A DNA stretch of 64,000 nucleotides from Streptomyces tanashiensis (GTDB lineage: Bacteria; Actinomycetota; Actinomycetes; Streptomycetales; Streptomycetaceae): contig NZ_BMRZ01000001.1 in the NCBI RefSeq assembly GCF_014648895.1, positions 62,001 through 126,000 on the forward strand, written 5' to 3'. A program made the translations under genes and the position numbers. Of this stretch, positions 1 through 11,671 are shown in pieces. The notes beneath the pieces are model-generated. The model saw only the letters and a program-made list of their open reading frames with translations. It ran no database searches and was not told the origin of the DNA. The first letter of the stretch is position 1. The number at the start of each line of letters is the position of its first letter.

Positions 1-82
1 CGGGGTGAGCTTGATGGTGTCGGACCATCCTATGGCGCCGGTGCCGCTGCCCGTTAAACGGTTTGCCCCGGGCGGGGGTGGA

Positions 83-2197
83 TCACTGCACGACCTGGCC
101 CGAGGGGTGGTCCAGGTCGACCTCGGCGGCGATGTCGGCGGGACGGCGCCAGCCGTGCTCGCCGCGGGCGAGGAGCCAGGCGGTGGCCTCGCCGGGCGGC
201 ATGGCGGCGGCGACCAGCCAGCCCTGGACGGCGTCGCAGCCCAGGTCGCGCAGGCGCTCCCAGGTCTCGTCGTCCTCGACGCCCTCGGCGACGACGAGGA
301 GCCCGAGCGAGTGGGCGAGGTCGACGGTGCAGCGGACGATCTCGGCGTCCTCGGTGTCGACCGCGAGCCGGGCCACGAACGAGCGGTCGATCTTCAGTTC
401 GCTGACGGGCAGCCTGCGCAGATGGACGAGGGAGGAGTAGCCGGTGCCGAAGTCGTCGAGGGACATCTTGACGCCGTGGCCGGTGAGGCCGTTCAGCGTG
501 TCGGCGGCCCGCTGGGGGTCCTCCAGGAGCACGTGCTCGGTTATCTCCAGCTGGAGGGCGCCGGCCGGGACGCCGTGGCGGGCGAGCCGGGCGGCGACGG
601 CGCCGGCGAAGCCGGGGGTGTGGACGTCGCGGGGCGAGACGTTGACGGCGACCGGGACGTTGAGGCCCTGGGCGCGCCAGCGGGCGACCTGGGCGAGGGC
701 GGTCTCCAGGACGTACTCGGTGAGGTGGGGCATCAGGCCCGAGGACTCGGCGATGGCGATGAACTCGTCCGGCGGCACCTTGCCGCGCTCGGGGTGGACC
801 CAGCGGACGAGCGCCTCCAGGCCGGCGACCTGGCCGTCGAAGCGGACCTTCGGCTGGTAGTGGAGTTCGACCTCGCCGGCGTCGAGGGCGCGGCGGAGGT
901 CGCCGAGGAGGCCGAGCCGGTCGGGCGTGTTGGAGTCGCGCTTGGACTCGTAGACCTCGACGCCGGTGCGGTCGCGCTTGGCCTGGTACATGGCGACGTC
1001 GGCCCGGCGCAGCAGGCCCTCGGCGTCGAGGGCGTGGTCGGGGAAGACGGCGACGCCGGCGCTGGCCTCCAGGACGAGGGTGAGCCCGTCGAGGTCGAGC
1101 GGCGAGGAGAGCTCGGCGACGAGGTGGCGGGCGACCCGCTGGGCGCTGGTGGTGGAGTCGGCGGTGGGCAGCAGGACGGCGAACTCGTCGCCGCCGAGCC
1201 GGGCGGCCTCGGCGCCGCGGGGCAGGGCGAGGCGGAGCCGTTCGGCGATCTGCAGGAGCAGCCGGTCGCCGGCGAGGTGCCCGAGGGTGTCGTTGACGGA
1301 GCGGAAGCGGTCCAGGTCGATCAGGACGAGGGCGGCGCGGGCTCCCTCGCCCTCGGCCTCCTCCAGGGCGTTCCAGGCCCGCTCCAGGAGCCACTGGCGG
1401 TTGGGGAGCCCGGTGAGCGGGTCGCGGAGCTGTTCCTCGGCGCGGGCGCGGGCGATCCAGAGGGTGGAGTCGAGGGCGATGAGGGGGACGGCGAAGAGCG
1501 GCAGGAGGATCGGCCGGGTGGCGGCGACGACGCAGATGAGCGGGGCGATGCCGAGGAGGGCGACGGCGACGAGGCCCTGCCGGAGGAGGGCGGTGCGGGC
1601 GATGGTGGGCAGTCCGCGGCCCTGGGGTGCGAGCGTGTACCACAGGAGGAGGCGGGTGACCACGAGGTAGGTGCCCGCGGCGAGGACGACTTCCGGGAGG
1701 TCCCCGATCGTCCAGTCGAGGGGCCGCCAGGGCTGTTCGACCGTCGGTACGTCTCCGAAGGCGGCGAGGACGAGGGCGGCGGCGCCGACCCCGAGGATGT
1801 CGGCGGCGCCGTGCTGCAGGCCCTGGCGCCAGCGGTGCCGGCGGGCGGCGCCGACGAGGGCGACGACGGTGAGCGAGACGAGTCCCGCGGGCACCCAGCC
1901 GTACAGCAGGAGGACGGCGAGGGTGAGGGCGGCGCCGGAGCCGGTGCCGCCCCACCAGCGGTCCCGGCCGAGGGCGACCAGGTGGCCGACGATGAGGCCG
2001 GTGAGGACGGCGAGGGACCAGCCGGCGACGCCGCCTGGGAAGAGTCCGTGGCCGGCGCCGATGGCTCGCTGGAGCCCGGCGACGAGCACGACGGCGGCGA
2101 TGCCCACCACGGCTGCGGGCAGCCGGGAGGGGAAGCCCAGGGGGACCACACGGCCGTGCGGCCGTGGGACCCTGGCGGCGCTCTCGGTCGGTTCCAT
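83..2197 (-). CDS. rmdB: Membrane-bound GGDEF-EAL c-di-GMP phosphodiesterase/cyclase, RmdB-like
   Basis: A 704-residue protein that turns over the second messenger cyclic di-GMP. The N-terminal 250 residues hold several hydrophobic membrane segments. They are followed by a GGDEF domain (about 258-408) with an intact GGDEF signature at about 335-339, and an EAL domain (about 425-665) with intact EAL (about 460), EITEH and DDFGTGYSS motifs, so both activities are possible on sequence. Its position directly after ligA matches my memory of S. coelicolor rmdB (SCO5495), a developmental phosphodiesterase. I chose the ATG at 2197, which begins MEPTESAARV; the frame stays open upstream, but that extension is Arg/Pro-rich and looks non-coding. 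Confidence 0.85.
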   Translation of the reverse strand: MEPTESAARVPRPHGRVVPLGFPSRLPAAVVGIAAVVLVAGLQRAIGAGHGLFPGGVAGWSLAVLTGLIVGHLVALGRDRWWGGTGSGAALTLAVLLLYGWVPAGLVSLTVVALVGAARRHRWRQGLQHGAADILGVGAAALVLAAFGDVPTVEQPWRPLDWTIGDLPEVVLAAGTYLVVTRLLLWYTLAPQGRGLPTIARTALLRQGLVAVALLGIAPLICVVAATRPILLPLFAVPLIALDSTLWIARARAEEQLRDPLTGLPNRQWLLERAWNALEEAEGEGARAALVLIDLDRFRSVNDTLGHLAGDRLLLQIAERLRLALPRGAEAARLGGDEFAVLLPTADSTTSAQRVARHLVAELSSPLDLDGLTLVLEASAGVAVFPDHALDAEGLLRRADVAMYQAKRDRTGVEVYESKRDSNTPDRLGLLGDLRRALDAGEVELHYQPKVRFDGQVAGLEALVRWVHPERGKVPPDEFIAIAESSGLMPHLTEYVLETALAQVARWRAQGLNVPVAVNVSPRDVHTPGFAGAVAARLARHGVPAGALQLEITEHVLLEDPQRAADTLNGLTGHGVKMSLDDFGTGYSSLVHLRRLPVSELKIDRSFVARLAVDTEDAEIVRCTVDLAHSLGLLVVAEGVEDDETWERLRDLGCDAVQGWLVAAAMPPGEATAWLLARGEHGWRRPADIAAEVDLDHPSGQVVQ

Positions 2198-2510
2198 TCC
2201 CGTCCCTCTCACAGGCGGCGGTGCCGTCGGTGTGCGATGGGCCGCGCTGACGCGGCCGTTCGTCGTCCGGCCCGTCGTCCGGCGTGCGGCCGCCGACGGG
2301 CGGCCGCTCCCGGTGTCACGGGGCCGTTGTCCTGACGCCACGCCGGCAGAGCCCTCGCGCGGGCGTGCAGGACTGGACGCACGGTCACCACACTAGGCCG
2401 CCGAGGGCTCCGACGGGCAGCGCTCTCCCTCTCTTGCCCGAATGCGACCTGGCCACCCGTAACGATCTGGTATGCGCCGAACGGGTGAGCTTCCGACGGG
2501 TGTCCGGGGG
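2198..2510. other. Intergenic region between ligA and rmdB
   Basis: This stretch of 313 bases holds the leader of rmdB. On the minus strand a TAGTGT hexamer near 2392-2397 could serve as a -10 element, but no convincing -35 is seen. A short GTG-started frame on the minus strand (2209-2391) has only Arg/Ala/Pro-rich composition and is not called. No clear terminator hairpin was found after ligA in the bases inspected. Confidence 0.35.
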
Positions 2511-4706
<2,196 letters not shown>

Positions 4707-5705
4707 TTACTCAGGGTTGTCCGCGAGCGACCGTGCCGCTCTGACGCAGTGGGCGAGCGCCGCCCGGGCATAGGCGGGCGAAGCACCCGCGAGACCGCAC
4801 GAGGGCGTGACCACGACGGACTCCGCGAGAGTCCCCGGATTCAGCCCCAGCCTGCGCCACAGCGTCCTGACACCCATGACGCTACCGCCCGGGTCCGACA
4901 ATGCCGTGTCGGTGGACGGCACCACACCGGCGAAGAGCTTCGTCCCGGCCTCCACGGCCTCGCCGATCGGCTCCTCGTCACGTTCGGTGAGGAGCGAGAA
5001 ATCGAACGAGACGCCCGCCGCCCCGGCGCGCCGCAGCAGCGCGAAGGGGACGTCGGGGGCGCAGGAGTGGACGACGACCGGCCCGTCGTGGACGGCCATG
5101 ACGTCCCGGAGGGCGCTCTCCACGACCTGCCGGTCGACGGCCCGGTGGGTGCGGTAGCCGCTGGCGGTACGGACGTGGCCGCGCAGCACGGCGGTGAGCG
5201 AGGGCTCGTCGAGCTGGAGGACCGGCTGCGCGCCGGGGACCCGCTTGCGCAGCTCCGCCAGGTGCGCGCGGAGGCCCTCGGCGAGGGAGCCGGCCAGGTC
5301 GCGGCAGGCTCCGGCGTCGCCGAGTGCGGCCTCGCCGCCGCGCAGCTCCAGGGCGGCGGCGAGCGTCCACGGGCCCACGGCCTGGACCTTGAGGGGGCCC
5401 TCGTACCCCTGGGTGAACTCCTCCAGGGCGTCGAGGTCCTCGCCGAGCCAGGAGCGGGCCCGCTTGGTGTCGCGGCCGGGCCGGTCGCTGATCCGCCAGC
5501 CGCTGGGCTCCACGTGCGCGTAGAGGTCGACGAGCATCCCGATCGTCCGGCCGATCATGTCGGCGCCGGGGCCGCGCGCGGGCAGTTCCGCGAGGAACGG
5601 GAAGTCCTCGAAGGATCCCGTGACGGTCTTCGCCGCCTCGCGCGCGTCGCCGCCGGGCAGGGACCCGACGCCGGTGGCCGGGCCCCAGAGGTTCGTGTCG
5701 CCCAT
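4707..5705 (-). CDS. Cobalamin-independent methionine synthase (MetE) family protein
   Basis: A 332-residue protein resembling the C-terminal catalytic half of MetE, which uses a zinc site to activate homocysteine. It begins MGDTNLWGPATGVGSLPGGD, and the GVGSLPG segment and the internal VVVHSCAPDVPFALL are typical of short MetE-like proteins of actinobacteria. It lacks the N-terminal half of true MetE, so the methyl donor and physiological role are uncertain. The ATG at 5705 lies two bases after the stop of the SDR gene, which supports this start and an SDR-metE-like-ligA transcription unit. Confidence 0.8.
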   Translation of the reverse strand: MGDTNLWGPATGVGSLPGGDAREAAKTVTGSFEDFPFLAELPARGPGADMIGRTIGMLVDLYAHVEPSGWRISDRPGRDTKRARSWLGEDLDALEEFTQGYEGPLKVQAVGPWTLAAALELRGGEAALGDAGACRDLAGSLAEGLRAHLAELRKRVPGAQPVLQLDEPSLTAVLRGHVRTASGYRTHRAVDRQVVESALRDVMAVHDGPVVVHSCAPDVPFALLRRAGAAGVSFDFSLLTERDEEPIGEAVEAGTKLFAGVVPSTDTALSDPGGSVMGVRTLWRRLGLNPGTLAESVVVTPSCGLAGASPAYARAALAHCVRAARSLADNPE

Positions 5706-5707
5706 GT

Positions 5708-6397
5708 CTACCGCCCCGGGCGCACGGTGAGGTCGTTGATCTCCGCGTCGCGCGGCAGGTCGATCGCGGTGAGGATCGCCGTCGCGACCGACTCGGGATC
5801 GATCCAGCGGGAGGCGTCGTACTCCTTGCCCTCCTGCTGGTGGACCTTCGCCTGCATGGGGCTGGCGGTGCGGCCCGGGTAGACCGAGGTCACCCGCACC
5901 CCGTTGGCGTGCTCCTCGTGGCGCAGGGAGTCCGCGAGGGCCTTGAGGCCGTGCTTGGAGGCGGCGTACGCGCCCCACTCGGCGTGCGCGTTGAGCCCGG
6001 CGCCCGAGTTCACGAAGACGACGTGGCCCTGGGAGACCCGCAGCTGGGGCAGGAAGTGGCGGGTCAGCTCGGCCGGGGCGACCAGGTTGACGTTCAGCTG
6101 GTGGTGCCAGGTCTTCGGGGTGAGCTCCCCGATCGGGCCGAGGTCGACGACGCCCGCGATGTGCAGCAGGCTGTCGACCCGGTCGGGGAGGCTCTGGTGC
6201 GAGAAGGCCCAGGACAGCCGGTCCGGGTCGGCGAGGTCCCCGACGAGGGTCCGCGCGCCGGGGAACAGCGCCGCGAGCTCCTTGGCCCGGCCCGCGTCGC
6301 GCGCGTGGAGCACGAGTTCGTCCCCGCGCGCGTGGAGGCGGCGCGCGACGGCCGCGCCGATGCCGGAACCCGCTCCGGTGATCACATGTGTAGCCAT
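5708..6397 (-). CDS. SDR family oxidoreductase
   Basis: A 229-residue short-chain dehydrogenase/reductase. The Rossmann NAD(P) motif is TGAGSGIG at residues 6-13, the NSGAG stretch lies in the middle, and the catalytic pair is in YAASK. The C-terminal part is short and substrate is not predictable. An in-frame ATG three codons earlier (6406) is possible, but MATHVITG at 6397 is the usual beginning for this family. It is followed two bases later by the MetE-like gene, and the LOG-family gene lies 16 bases upstream, so the cluster is probably one operon. Confidence 0.9.
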   Translation of the reverse strand: MATHVITGAGSGIGAAVARRLHARGDELVLHARDAGRAKELAALFPGARTLVGDLADPDRLSWAFSHQSLPDRVDSLLHIAGVVDLGPIGELTPKTWHHQLNVNLVAPAELTRHFLPQLRVSQGHVVFVNSGAGLNAHAEWGAYAASKHGLKALADSLRHEEHANGVRVTSVYPGRTASPMQAKVHQQEGKEYDASRWIDPESVATAILTAIDLPRDAEINDLTVRPGR

Positions 6398-6413
6398 GGG
6401 CACCATGCTCGCA

Positions 6414-6953
6414 TCAGCGGGAGGCGATCTCCGCCTCCAGGTGCGCGAGGGCCGACGGGCCGTCGTCCGCGAAGAAGACGAGGTCGGTGAGGGGGATCGG
6501 GAGGAAGCCCTCCTCCTCCATGCGGTGGAACTGGGCCTTCAGTCCGTCGTAGAAACCGGCCGTGTTGAGGAGGACGACGGGCTTGGCGTGCTTGCCGTGC
6601 TTCTTCAGCTCCAAAATCTCGGTGGCCTCGTCGAGGGTGCCCGTGCCGCCGACCATGACCACGACCGCGTCGGACTTGGCGAGGAGCAGCGCCTTGCGCT
6701 CGGCCAGGTCCCCGGCGACGACCATCTCGTCGGCGTTCTCGCGGGCCTTGTGGGCGAGGAAGTCGACGGAGACGCCGACGAGCCGGCCGCCCGCCTCCTG
6801 GACGCCGTCCGCGACGACCTTCATGAGGCCGGTGTCGGAGCCGCCCCAGACGAGGGTGTGACCGGCCTTGCCGAGCAGGCCGGCGAACTCGCGGGCCGGG
6901 GCGGTGTACCGCTCGTCGAGGTCGGCGGCGGAGAGGAAGACGCAGATGTTCAT
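6414..6953 (-). CDS. LOG family protein (TIGR00730, Rossmann fold)
   Basis: A 179-residue Rossmann-fold protein of the LOG (lonely guy) family, whose characterised members release cytokinin-type bases from nucleotide 5'-monophosphates. The key GGxGTxxE signature is present as GGTGTLDEATE, and the SDTGLMK loop corresponds to the family's substrate loop. The length is normal. ATG 6953 (MNICVFLS) was chosen because upstream codons are out of character. It is probably the first gene of the minus-strand group that runs to ligA, divergent from the hydrolase-like gene at 7032. Confidence 0.88.
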   Translation of the reverse strand: MNICVFLSAADLDERYTAPAREFAGLLGKAGHTLVWGGSDTGLMKVVADGVQEAGGRLVGVSVDFLAHKARENADEMVVAGDLAERKALLLAKSDAVVVMVGGTGTLDEATEILELKKHGKHAKPVVLLNTAGFYDGLKAQFHRMEEEGFLPIPLTDLVFFADDGPSALAHLEAEIASR

Positions 6954-7031
6954 GGCCTCCACCGTAGGGGGTCGCGGAAGAAGTCCGGCGGGCGGCGATG
7001 AGTTCCGGCGACGGCCCCGGTCTGCCCTGCC

Positions 7032-7598
7032 ATGGACGAGGTGAGCACCATCCCGGGCGGTGTCCGGGGCCGGGTCGTGTCGCGGGACGGCACGGAGATC
7101 GCGTACGAGCGCTACGGGGACGGCCGTCCCCTCGTGCTGGTGGGAGGCGCGGACGGCGGCGCGGGGCGGGCGCTCGCCGGGCTGCTCGCCCGGCGCTTCT
7201 CCGTCGTGACCTACGAGCGGCGCGGGGTAGCCGCGGTGGAGCGGGAGATCGAGGACCTGGCGGCGGTCCTGGAGGCGGCGGGCCCGGGGGCCGCCGTGCA
7301 CGGCACGGAGACGGGCAGTGTCCTCGCGCTCGCGGGGGCGGCGGCCGGGCTGCCGGTGGACGCGGTGTCGGTGTACGAGCCGGAGCCGCTCGCGGACGGG
7401 CTCGTCCGGGCGGTCCACGCGCGCGTGCTGGTCGTCGACGGGGGCGCGAGCCCGGCGGCGACCCGGCAGGCGGCACGCGCGCTGACGGCGGCCCTCCCCC
7501 GGGCCCGGCACCGCACCCTGACGGGCCAGACGCACGAGGTGGCCCCGCACGTGCTGGCCCCGGTCCTGGCGGAGTTCCTGGACGAACCGGTCCCGTGA
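7032..7598 (+). CDS. Alpha/beta hydrolase-like protein, nucleophile not evident
   Basis: A 188-residue protein with the start of an alpha/beta-hydrolase fold: SRDGTEIAYERYGDGRPLVLVGG, then a strand with VVTYERRG. At the nucleophile elbow, where GxSxG is expected, it reads GTETGS, so the serine appears replaced. The cap domain is also missing, making the protein about 80 residues shorter than ordinary family members. A conserved-looking histidine lies near the end (QTHEVAPHV). It may be a degenerate or non-catalytic member. It converges on mnmA with a one-base gap. Confidence 0.75.
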   Translation: MDEVSTIPGGVRGRVVSRDGTEIAYERYGDGRPLVLVGGADGGAGRALAGLLARRFSVVTYERRGVAAVEREIEDLAAVLEAAGPGAAVHGTETGSVLALAGAAAGLPVDAVSVYEPEPLADGLVRAVHARVLVVDGGASPAATRQAARALTAALPRARHRTLTGQTHEVAPHVLAPVLAEFLDEPVP

Positions 7599-7599
7599 C

Positions 7600-8733
7600 T
7601 CAGGCGGTGGCCGTCGCGGCGGTGCGCCGGGTGGTCGCCGCGATCGTCGCCGAGCCCACCACGCGCGTGCCGTCGTACAGCACGATCGCCTGGCCGGGGG
7701 CGACGCCGCGGACGGGCTCGTCGAAGGAGACCGTCAGCTCGCCGTCCTCCAGGGCCGCGCTCACGGGCGTCTCGCCGCCGTGGGCGCGGAGCTGGGCGGT
7801 GTAGCGGCCGGGTCCCTCGGGGGCGGTGCCGCACCAGCGGGGCTTGATGGCGGTGAGGGCGGTGACGTCGAGGGCCTCGGCGGGGCCGACGGTCACGGTG
7901 TTGTTCACGGGCGAGATGTCGAGGACGTAGCGGGGCTTGCCGTCCGCGGCCGGGTGGCCGATCCGCAGGCCCTTGCGCTGGCCGATGGTGAAGCCGTACG
8001 CGCCCTCGTGGCTGCCGACCTTCGTGCCGGACTCGTCGACGATGTCGCCCTCGGCCTTGCCCAGCCGGGCGGCGAGGAAGCCCTGGGTGTCGCCGTCGGC
8101 GATGAAGCAGATGTCGTGGCTGTCGGGCTTCTTCGCGACCGCGAGCCCGCGCCGCTCGGCCTCCGCCCGGATCTCGTCCTTGGTGGTGAGGGTGTCGCCG
8201 AGCGGGAACATCGCGTGGGCGAGCTGCTTCTCGTCGAGCACGCCGAGGACGTACGACTGGTCCTTGGCCATGTCGGAGGCCCGGTGCAGCTCGCGGGTGC
8301 CGTCCTCGTTCAGGACGACGGTCGCGTAGTGGCCGGTGCAGACGGCGTCGAAGCCGAGGGCGAGGGCCTTGTCGAGGAGCGCCGCGAACTTGATCTTCTC
8401 GTTGCAGCGCAGGCACGGGTTGGGGGTGCGGCCGGCCTCGTACTCCGCGACGAAGTCGTCGACGACGTCCTCGCGGAACCGCTCGGCGAGGTCCCACACG
8501 TAGAAGGGGATGCCGATGACGTCGGCCGCCCGGCGCGCGTCGCGCGAGTCCTCGATCGTGCAGCAGCCGCGTGCTCCGGTGCGGAAGGACTGCGGGTTCG
8601 CGGAGAGGGCCAGGTGCACGCCGGTGACGTCGTGACCGGCTTCGGCCGCGCGGGCGGCGGCGACGGCGGAGTCCACTCCGCCCGACATGGCGGCGAGGAC
8701 GCGGAGGGGGCGCTGGGGCGGAGTCTGAGTCAT
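7600..8733 (-). CDS. mnmA: tRNA-specific 2-thiouridylase MnmA
   Basis: A 377-residue enzyme that puts sulfur on U34 of tRNAs for Lys, Glu and Gln using ATP and a persulfide relay. The PP-loop SGGVDS lies near residue 17. The two catalytic cysteines are in [12 protein letters not shown] and [10 protein letters not shown], and the C-terminal beta-barrel follows. The ATG at 8733 ([22 protein letters not shown]) is the natural start; the frame stays open further upstream without typical MnmA residues. A cysteine desulfurase, the likely sulfur donor, lies just upstream beyond the opposite-strand amidase gene. Confidence 0.97.
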   Translation of the reverse strand: MTQTPPQRPLRVLAAMSGGVDSAVAAARAAEAGHDVTGVHLALSANPQSFRTGARGCCTIEDSRDARRAADVIGIPFYVWDLAERFREDVVDDFVAEYEAGRTPNPCLRCNEKIKFAALLDKALALGFDAVCTGHYATVVLNEDGTRELHRASDMAKDQSYVLGVLDEKQLAHAMFPLGDTLTTKDEIRAEAERRGLAVAKKPDSHDICFIADGDTQGFLAARLGKAEGDIVDESGTKVGSHEGAYGFTIGQRKGLRIGHPAADGKPRYVLDISPVNNTVTVGPAEALDVTALTAIKPRWCGTAPEGPGRYTAQLRAHGGETPVSAALEDGELTVSFDEPVRGVAPGQAIVLYDGTRVVGSATIAATTRRTAATATA

Positions 8734-8794
8734 AGCCCTACCAGGGTACGGGGCGCCGGGAACCGCGGTCGCGGTAGTAAGCGTTCTCCCGGGC

Positions 8795-9469
8795 ATGGGG
8801 AGCGACTCGAAGGGCACGGGGACCGGGGCGGGCGGGCGGCGCGTGGGGCGGCGGGCCGTGCTGATCGGCGGCACGGCCGCCGCCGTGGGCACGGTCGCGC
8901 TGGCCCGGGACGAGCTGGCGCGCCTCTGGTGGCGCCTGCCGGGGATGGAGAAGAAGCGGGTCGAGGGGGAGCTGGACCACAAGGGCGCCGAGTGGACGTC
9001 GGCGGCGCGGGCGAACTGGCGGCGGGCCGACCGGCCGGACGACTACACGATCGACCGTGTGGTGATCCATGTCGTCCAGGGGAGCTACGCGACCGCCCTG
9101 AAGGTCTTCAAGGATCCGGGACACGGGGCCGCCGCGCACTACGTGGTCCGCAAGGACGGTCATGTGGCGCAGATGATCCGCGAGCTCGACGTGGCCTTCC
9201 ACGCCGGGAACCGCGACATGAACGAGCGGAGCATCGGCATCGAGCACGAGGGCTTCGTCGACCGGCCGCGGGACTTCACGAAGGCGATGTACGAGGGGTC
9301 GGCGCGGCTCACGGCCGACATATGCGCCCGGTACGGGATACCCGTGGACCGGGAGCACATCATCGGGCACGTCGAGGTCGAGGGAACCGACCACACCGAT
9401 CCCGGTCCGCACTGGGACTGGGACCGGTATCTGGAGCTGGTGCGGAGGGCGCGCTCGCGGCTCAGCTGA
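8795..9469 (+). CDS. Peptidoglycan N-acetylmuramoyl-L-alanine amidase (Amidase_2), exported
   Basis: A 224-residue peptidoglycan amidase expected to cleave between muramic acid and the stem peptide. The N terminus has a Tat-like segment ([22 protein letters not shown]), suggesting export. The Amidase_2 domain covers about 70-215 and shows zinc ligands in [28 protein letters not shown] and [10 protein letters not shown]. It runs opposite to its neighbours, between mnmA and the cysteine desulfurase, and its last eight bases overlap the end of the desulfurase gene tail to tail. Confidence 0.9.
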   Translation: MGSDSKGTGTGAGGRRVGRRAVLIGGTAAAVGTVALARDELARLWWRLPGMEKKRVEGELDHKGAEWTSAARANWRRADRPDDYTIDRVVIHVVQGSYATALKVFKDPGHGAAAHYVVRKDGHVAQMIRELDVAFHAGNRDMNERSIGIEHEGFVDRPRDFTKAMYEGSARLTADICARYGIPVDREHIIGHVEVEGTDHTDPGPHWDWDRYLELVRRARSRLS

Positions 9470-10625
9470 GGCCGGCGGTGCGGGCCCGTTCGACGGCGGG
9501 TCCGATCGCCCCGGCGACCGCCGCCACGTCCTCCTTGGTGGAGGTGTGGCCGAGGGAGAAGCGCAGGGTGCCCCGGGCGAGGTCCGGGTCGGTTCCGGTG
9601 GCGAGCAGGACGTGGCTGGGCTGGGCGATGCCGGCGGTGCAGGCGGAGCCGGTGGAGCAGGCGATGCCGGCCGCGTCGAGGAGCAGGAGCAGGGAGTCGC
9701 CCTCGCAGCCGGGGAAGGTGAAGTGGGCGTTGGCGGGGAGCCGGTCGACCGGGTCGCCGCCGAGGATCGCGTCGGGCACGAGCGCGCGGACGGAGGTGAC
9801 GAGTTCGTCGCGCAGGGTGCCGACCTCGCGGGCGAACTCCTCCTGCCGCTCGGCGGAGAGCCGGGCGGCGACGGCGAAGGCGGCGACGGCGGGCACGTCG
9901 AGGGTGCCGGAGCGGACGTGCCGCTCCTGGCCGCCGCCGTGCAGGACGGGGACGGGGGTGTGCTCGCGGCCGAGGAGGAGGGCTCCGATGCCGTACGGGC
10001 CGCCGATCTTGTGGCCGGAGACCGTCATCGCGGCGAGCCCGGAGGCGGCGAAGTCGACCGGTACCTGACCCACGGCCTGGACGGCGTCGGCGTGCAGGGG
10101 GACGCCGAACTCGGCGGCGACGTCGGCGAGTTCCCGGACCGGCATGATCGTGCCGATCTCGTTGTTCGCCCACATGACGGTGGCCAGGGCGACGGATCCC
10201 GGGTCGCGGGCGATCACCTCGCGCAGCGCCTCGGGATGGACGCGGCCGTGGGCGTCGACGGGCAGGTACTCGACGGTGGCGCCCTCGTGCGTGGCGAGCC
10301 AGTCGACGGCGTCGAGGACGGCGTGGTGCTCGACCGGGCTGGCCAGGACGCGGGTGCGGCGGGGGTCGGCGTCGCGCCGGGCCCAGTACAGGCCCTTCAC
10401 GGCGAGGTTGTCGGCCTCGGTGCCGCCGGAGGTGAAGACGACCTCGCTCGGCCGCGCGCCGAGCGCGGCGGCGAGCGTCTCGCGTCCTTCCTCGACGGTC
10501 CGCCGGGCGCGCCGTCCGGCGGCGTGCAGGGAGGAGGCGTTGCCCGTGACGGCGAGGTGGGCGGTCATCGCCTCGATCGCCTCGGGCAGCATGGGCGTGG
10601 TCGCGGCGTGGTCGAGGTAAGCCAT
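9462..10625 (-). CDS. Cysteine desulfurase (NifS/IscS-type)
   Basis: A 387-residue PLP enzyme that removes sulfur from cysteine as an enzyme-bound persulfide. It begins with the family signature [11 protein letters not shown], has the PLP-binding lysine in [10 protein letters not shown], and an active-site cysteine loop STGSACTAG. The position immediately upstream of mnmA (with one opposite-strand gene in between) suggests it feeds tRNA 2-thiolation, perhaps also Fe-S assembly. The length is normal for the family. Confidence 0.93.
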   Translation of the reverse strand: MAYLDHAATTPMLPEAIEAMTAHLAVTGNASSLHAAGRRARRTVEEGRETLAAALGARPSEVVFTSGGTEADNLAVKGLYWARRDADPRRTRVLASPVEHHAVLDAVDWLATHEGATVEYLPVDAHGRVHPEALREVIARDPGSVALATVMWANNEIGTIMPVRELADVAAEFGVPLHADAVQAVGQVPVDFAASGLAAMTVSGHKIGGPYGIGALLLGREHTPVPVLHGGGQERHVRSGTLDVPAVAAFAVAARLSAERQEEFAREVGTLRDELVTSVRALVPDAILGGDPVDRLPANAHFTFPGCEGDSLLLLLDAAGIACSTGSACTAGIAQPSHVLLATGTDPDLARGTLRFSLGHTSTKEDVAAVAGAIGPAVERARTAGLS

Positions 10626-10661
10626 GGTGGGTCGATTCTACGAGCCCACCCACCGGCTCCC

Positions 10662-10689
10662 GGCGCCCGGCCTGTTTACGCCGGGCGCC
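10662..10689 (-). terminator. GC-rich hairpin downstream of the thioesterase gene
   Basis: A perfect 10-bp inverted repeat, ggcgcccggc paired with gccgggcgcc around an 8-base loop, lies between the stop of the thioesterase gene and the start of the desulfurase gene, both on the minus strand. It has no U-tract, which is common in Streptomyces. Confidence 0.5.
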
Positions 10690-10730
10690 GACGGCGGTTC
10701 TCAGCCGCGTCGCCCGGGGTCGGAGTTCGG

Positions 10731-10812
10731 CCACGCGGGGCGCTGCCCGGGGCGCGCGGGGTCCGGTCGCGCGGGGCGCGGGGCGGTTCGCGCGGGGTTC
10801 AGTCGCGCGGGG
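10731..10812. repeat. Short GCGCGGGG-type tandem repeat
   Basis: A low-complexity run in which the unit gcgcgggg(c/t) recurs about six times with short interruptions, just after the stop of the thioesterase gene and running into its last codons. It may be simple slippage; no protein or RNA role is evident. Confidence 0.55.
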
Positions 10813-11647
10813 CGCGGGCCAGCTGGCGGGACTGGGCGACCAGGCGGCCGGCGCTGTCCCACACCTCGGCGTCCTCCTCCAGGAAGCCGCCGGCGAGGTT
10901 CCGGGTGGTGATCGAGATCCGCAGCGGGCCGGGCGCCGGGCGGCAGCGCACGTGGGTGGTGAGCTCCACGGTCGGGGTCCAGCCCTTGAGGCCCAGCTCG
11001 AAGGAGGTCGGCGGCAGGGCGTCTACCGCGAGGAGCAGGGACAGGGCGTCGGGCTCGCGGCCGTCGGCGAGGCCGAACCAGGCGCGCATCTCGCCCTTGC
11101 CGGAGGGGGCGCCGACCGCCCAGCCCACGCAGGCGGGGTCGAGCCGGAGGTCGAGCCGGTCGGCGATCGCGGAGGAACCGGGGATCCGCGGGGCCGGGTT
11201 GTCGGCGGCGCTGAAGCAGTTCTCGATCGGGGCCATCGCCGGGGGCGTCGCGACGGTGCGGACGTCGTCGGGGAGGGCGTCGAGGGATCCGTACGAGGCG
11301 AGGACGCGGATGCGCTCGACCTCGGTTCCGTCCTCGGTGAACTGGAAGAGCGAGGCCTGGCCGGTGGAGAGGGTCCGGCCGGTGCGGACGGTCTCCGTAC
11401 GGATCACCGCGGGGCCCGGCACGGAGGGCGTGAGGTAGTGCGCCGAGATCGTGAACGGGTCCGGGTGCGGGAGGTGGTCGCCGAGGGCGCGGCCGAGCAG
11501 GGCGAGGAGGTAGCCGCCGTTGACGGCCTGGATGATCGTCCAGCCGGCGGAGAGGTCGGCGTCGTAGACGCCGGGCTCCCGGAGGGTGATCGCGGTGTCG
11601 CGGTCGAACTCGCTCGTGACGGTGGCGGTCTCGGTGCTCGTGCTCAT
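10799..11647 (-). CDS. Acyl-CoA thioesterase-like protein (TesB double-hotdog family)
   Basis: A 282-residue protein with two consecutive hotdog-fold halves, as in TesB-type acyl-CoA thioesterases. The N-terminal half has WTIIQAVNGGYLLALLGRAL and TISAHYLTPSVPGPAVIRTETVRTGRT; the C-terminal half has FELGLKGWTPTVELTTHVR and a final RLVAQSRQLA strand, all characteristic. The acyl substrate is unknown. The start MSTSTETAT at 11647 is the first good start. The TRIC-like gene lies 24 bases upstream on the same strand, so the two may be cotranscribed. Confidence 0.85.
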   Translation of the reverse strand: MSTSTETATVTSEFDRDTAITLREPGVYDADLSAGWTIIQAVNGGYLLALLGRALGDHLPHPDPFTISAHYLTPSVPGPAVIRTETVRTGRTLSTGQASLFQFTEDGTEVERIRVLASYGSLDALPDDVRTVATPPAMAPIENCFSAADNPAPRIPGSSAIADRLDLRLDPACVGWAVGAPSGKGEMRAWFGLADGREPDALSLLLAVDALPPTSFELGLKGWTPTVELTTHVRCRPAPGPLRISITTRNLAGGFLEEDAEVWDSAGRLVAQSRQLARAPRD

Positions 11648-11671
11648 GGATCCGACGGTACCGCAGGGTAG

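Noticed and set aside
5..2335. Long open frames on the plus strand opposite rmdB (up to 776 codons)
   Set aside because: They are antisense shadows caused by high G+C; the translation is Gly/Ala/Glu/Asp-rich without domains, while the minus-strand frame has intact GGDEF and EAL motifs.
2209..2391. 60-codon frame on the minus strand in the rmdB leader
   Set aside because: Composition is Arg/Ala/Pro-skewed and no ribosome site is present.
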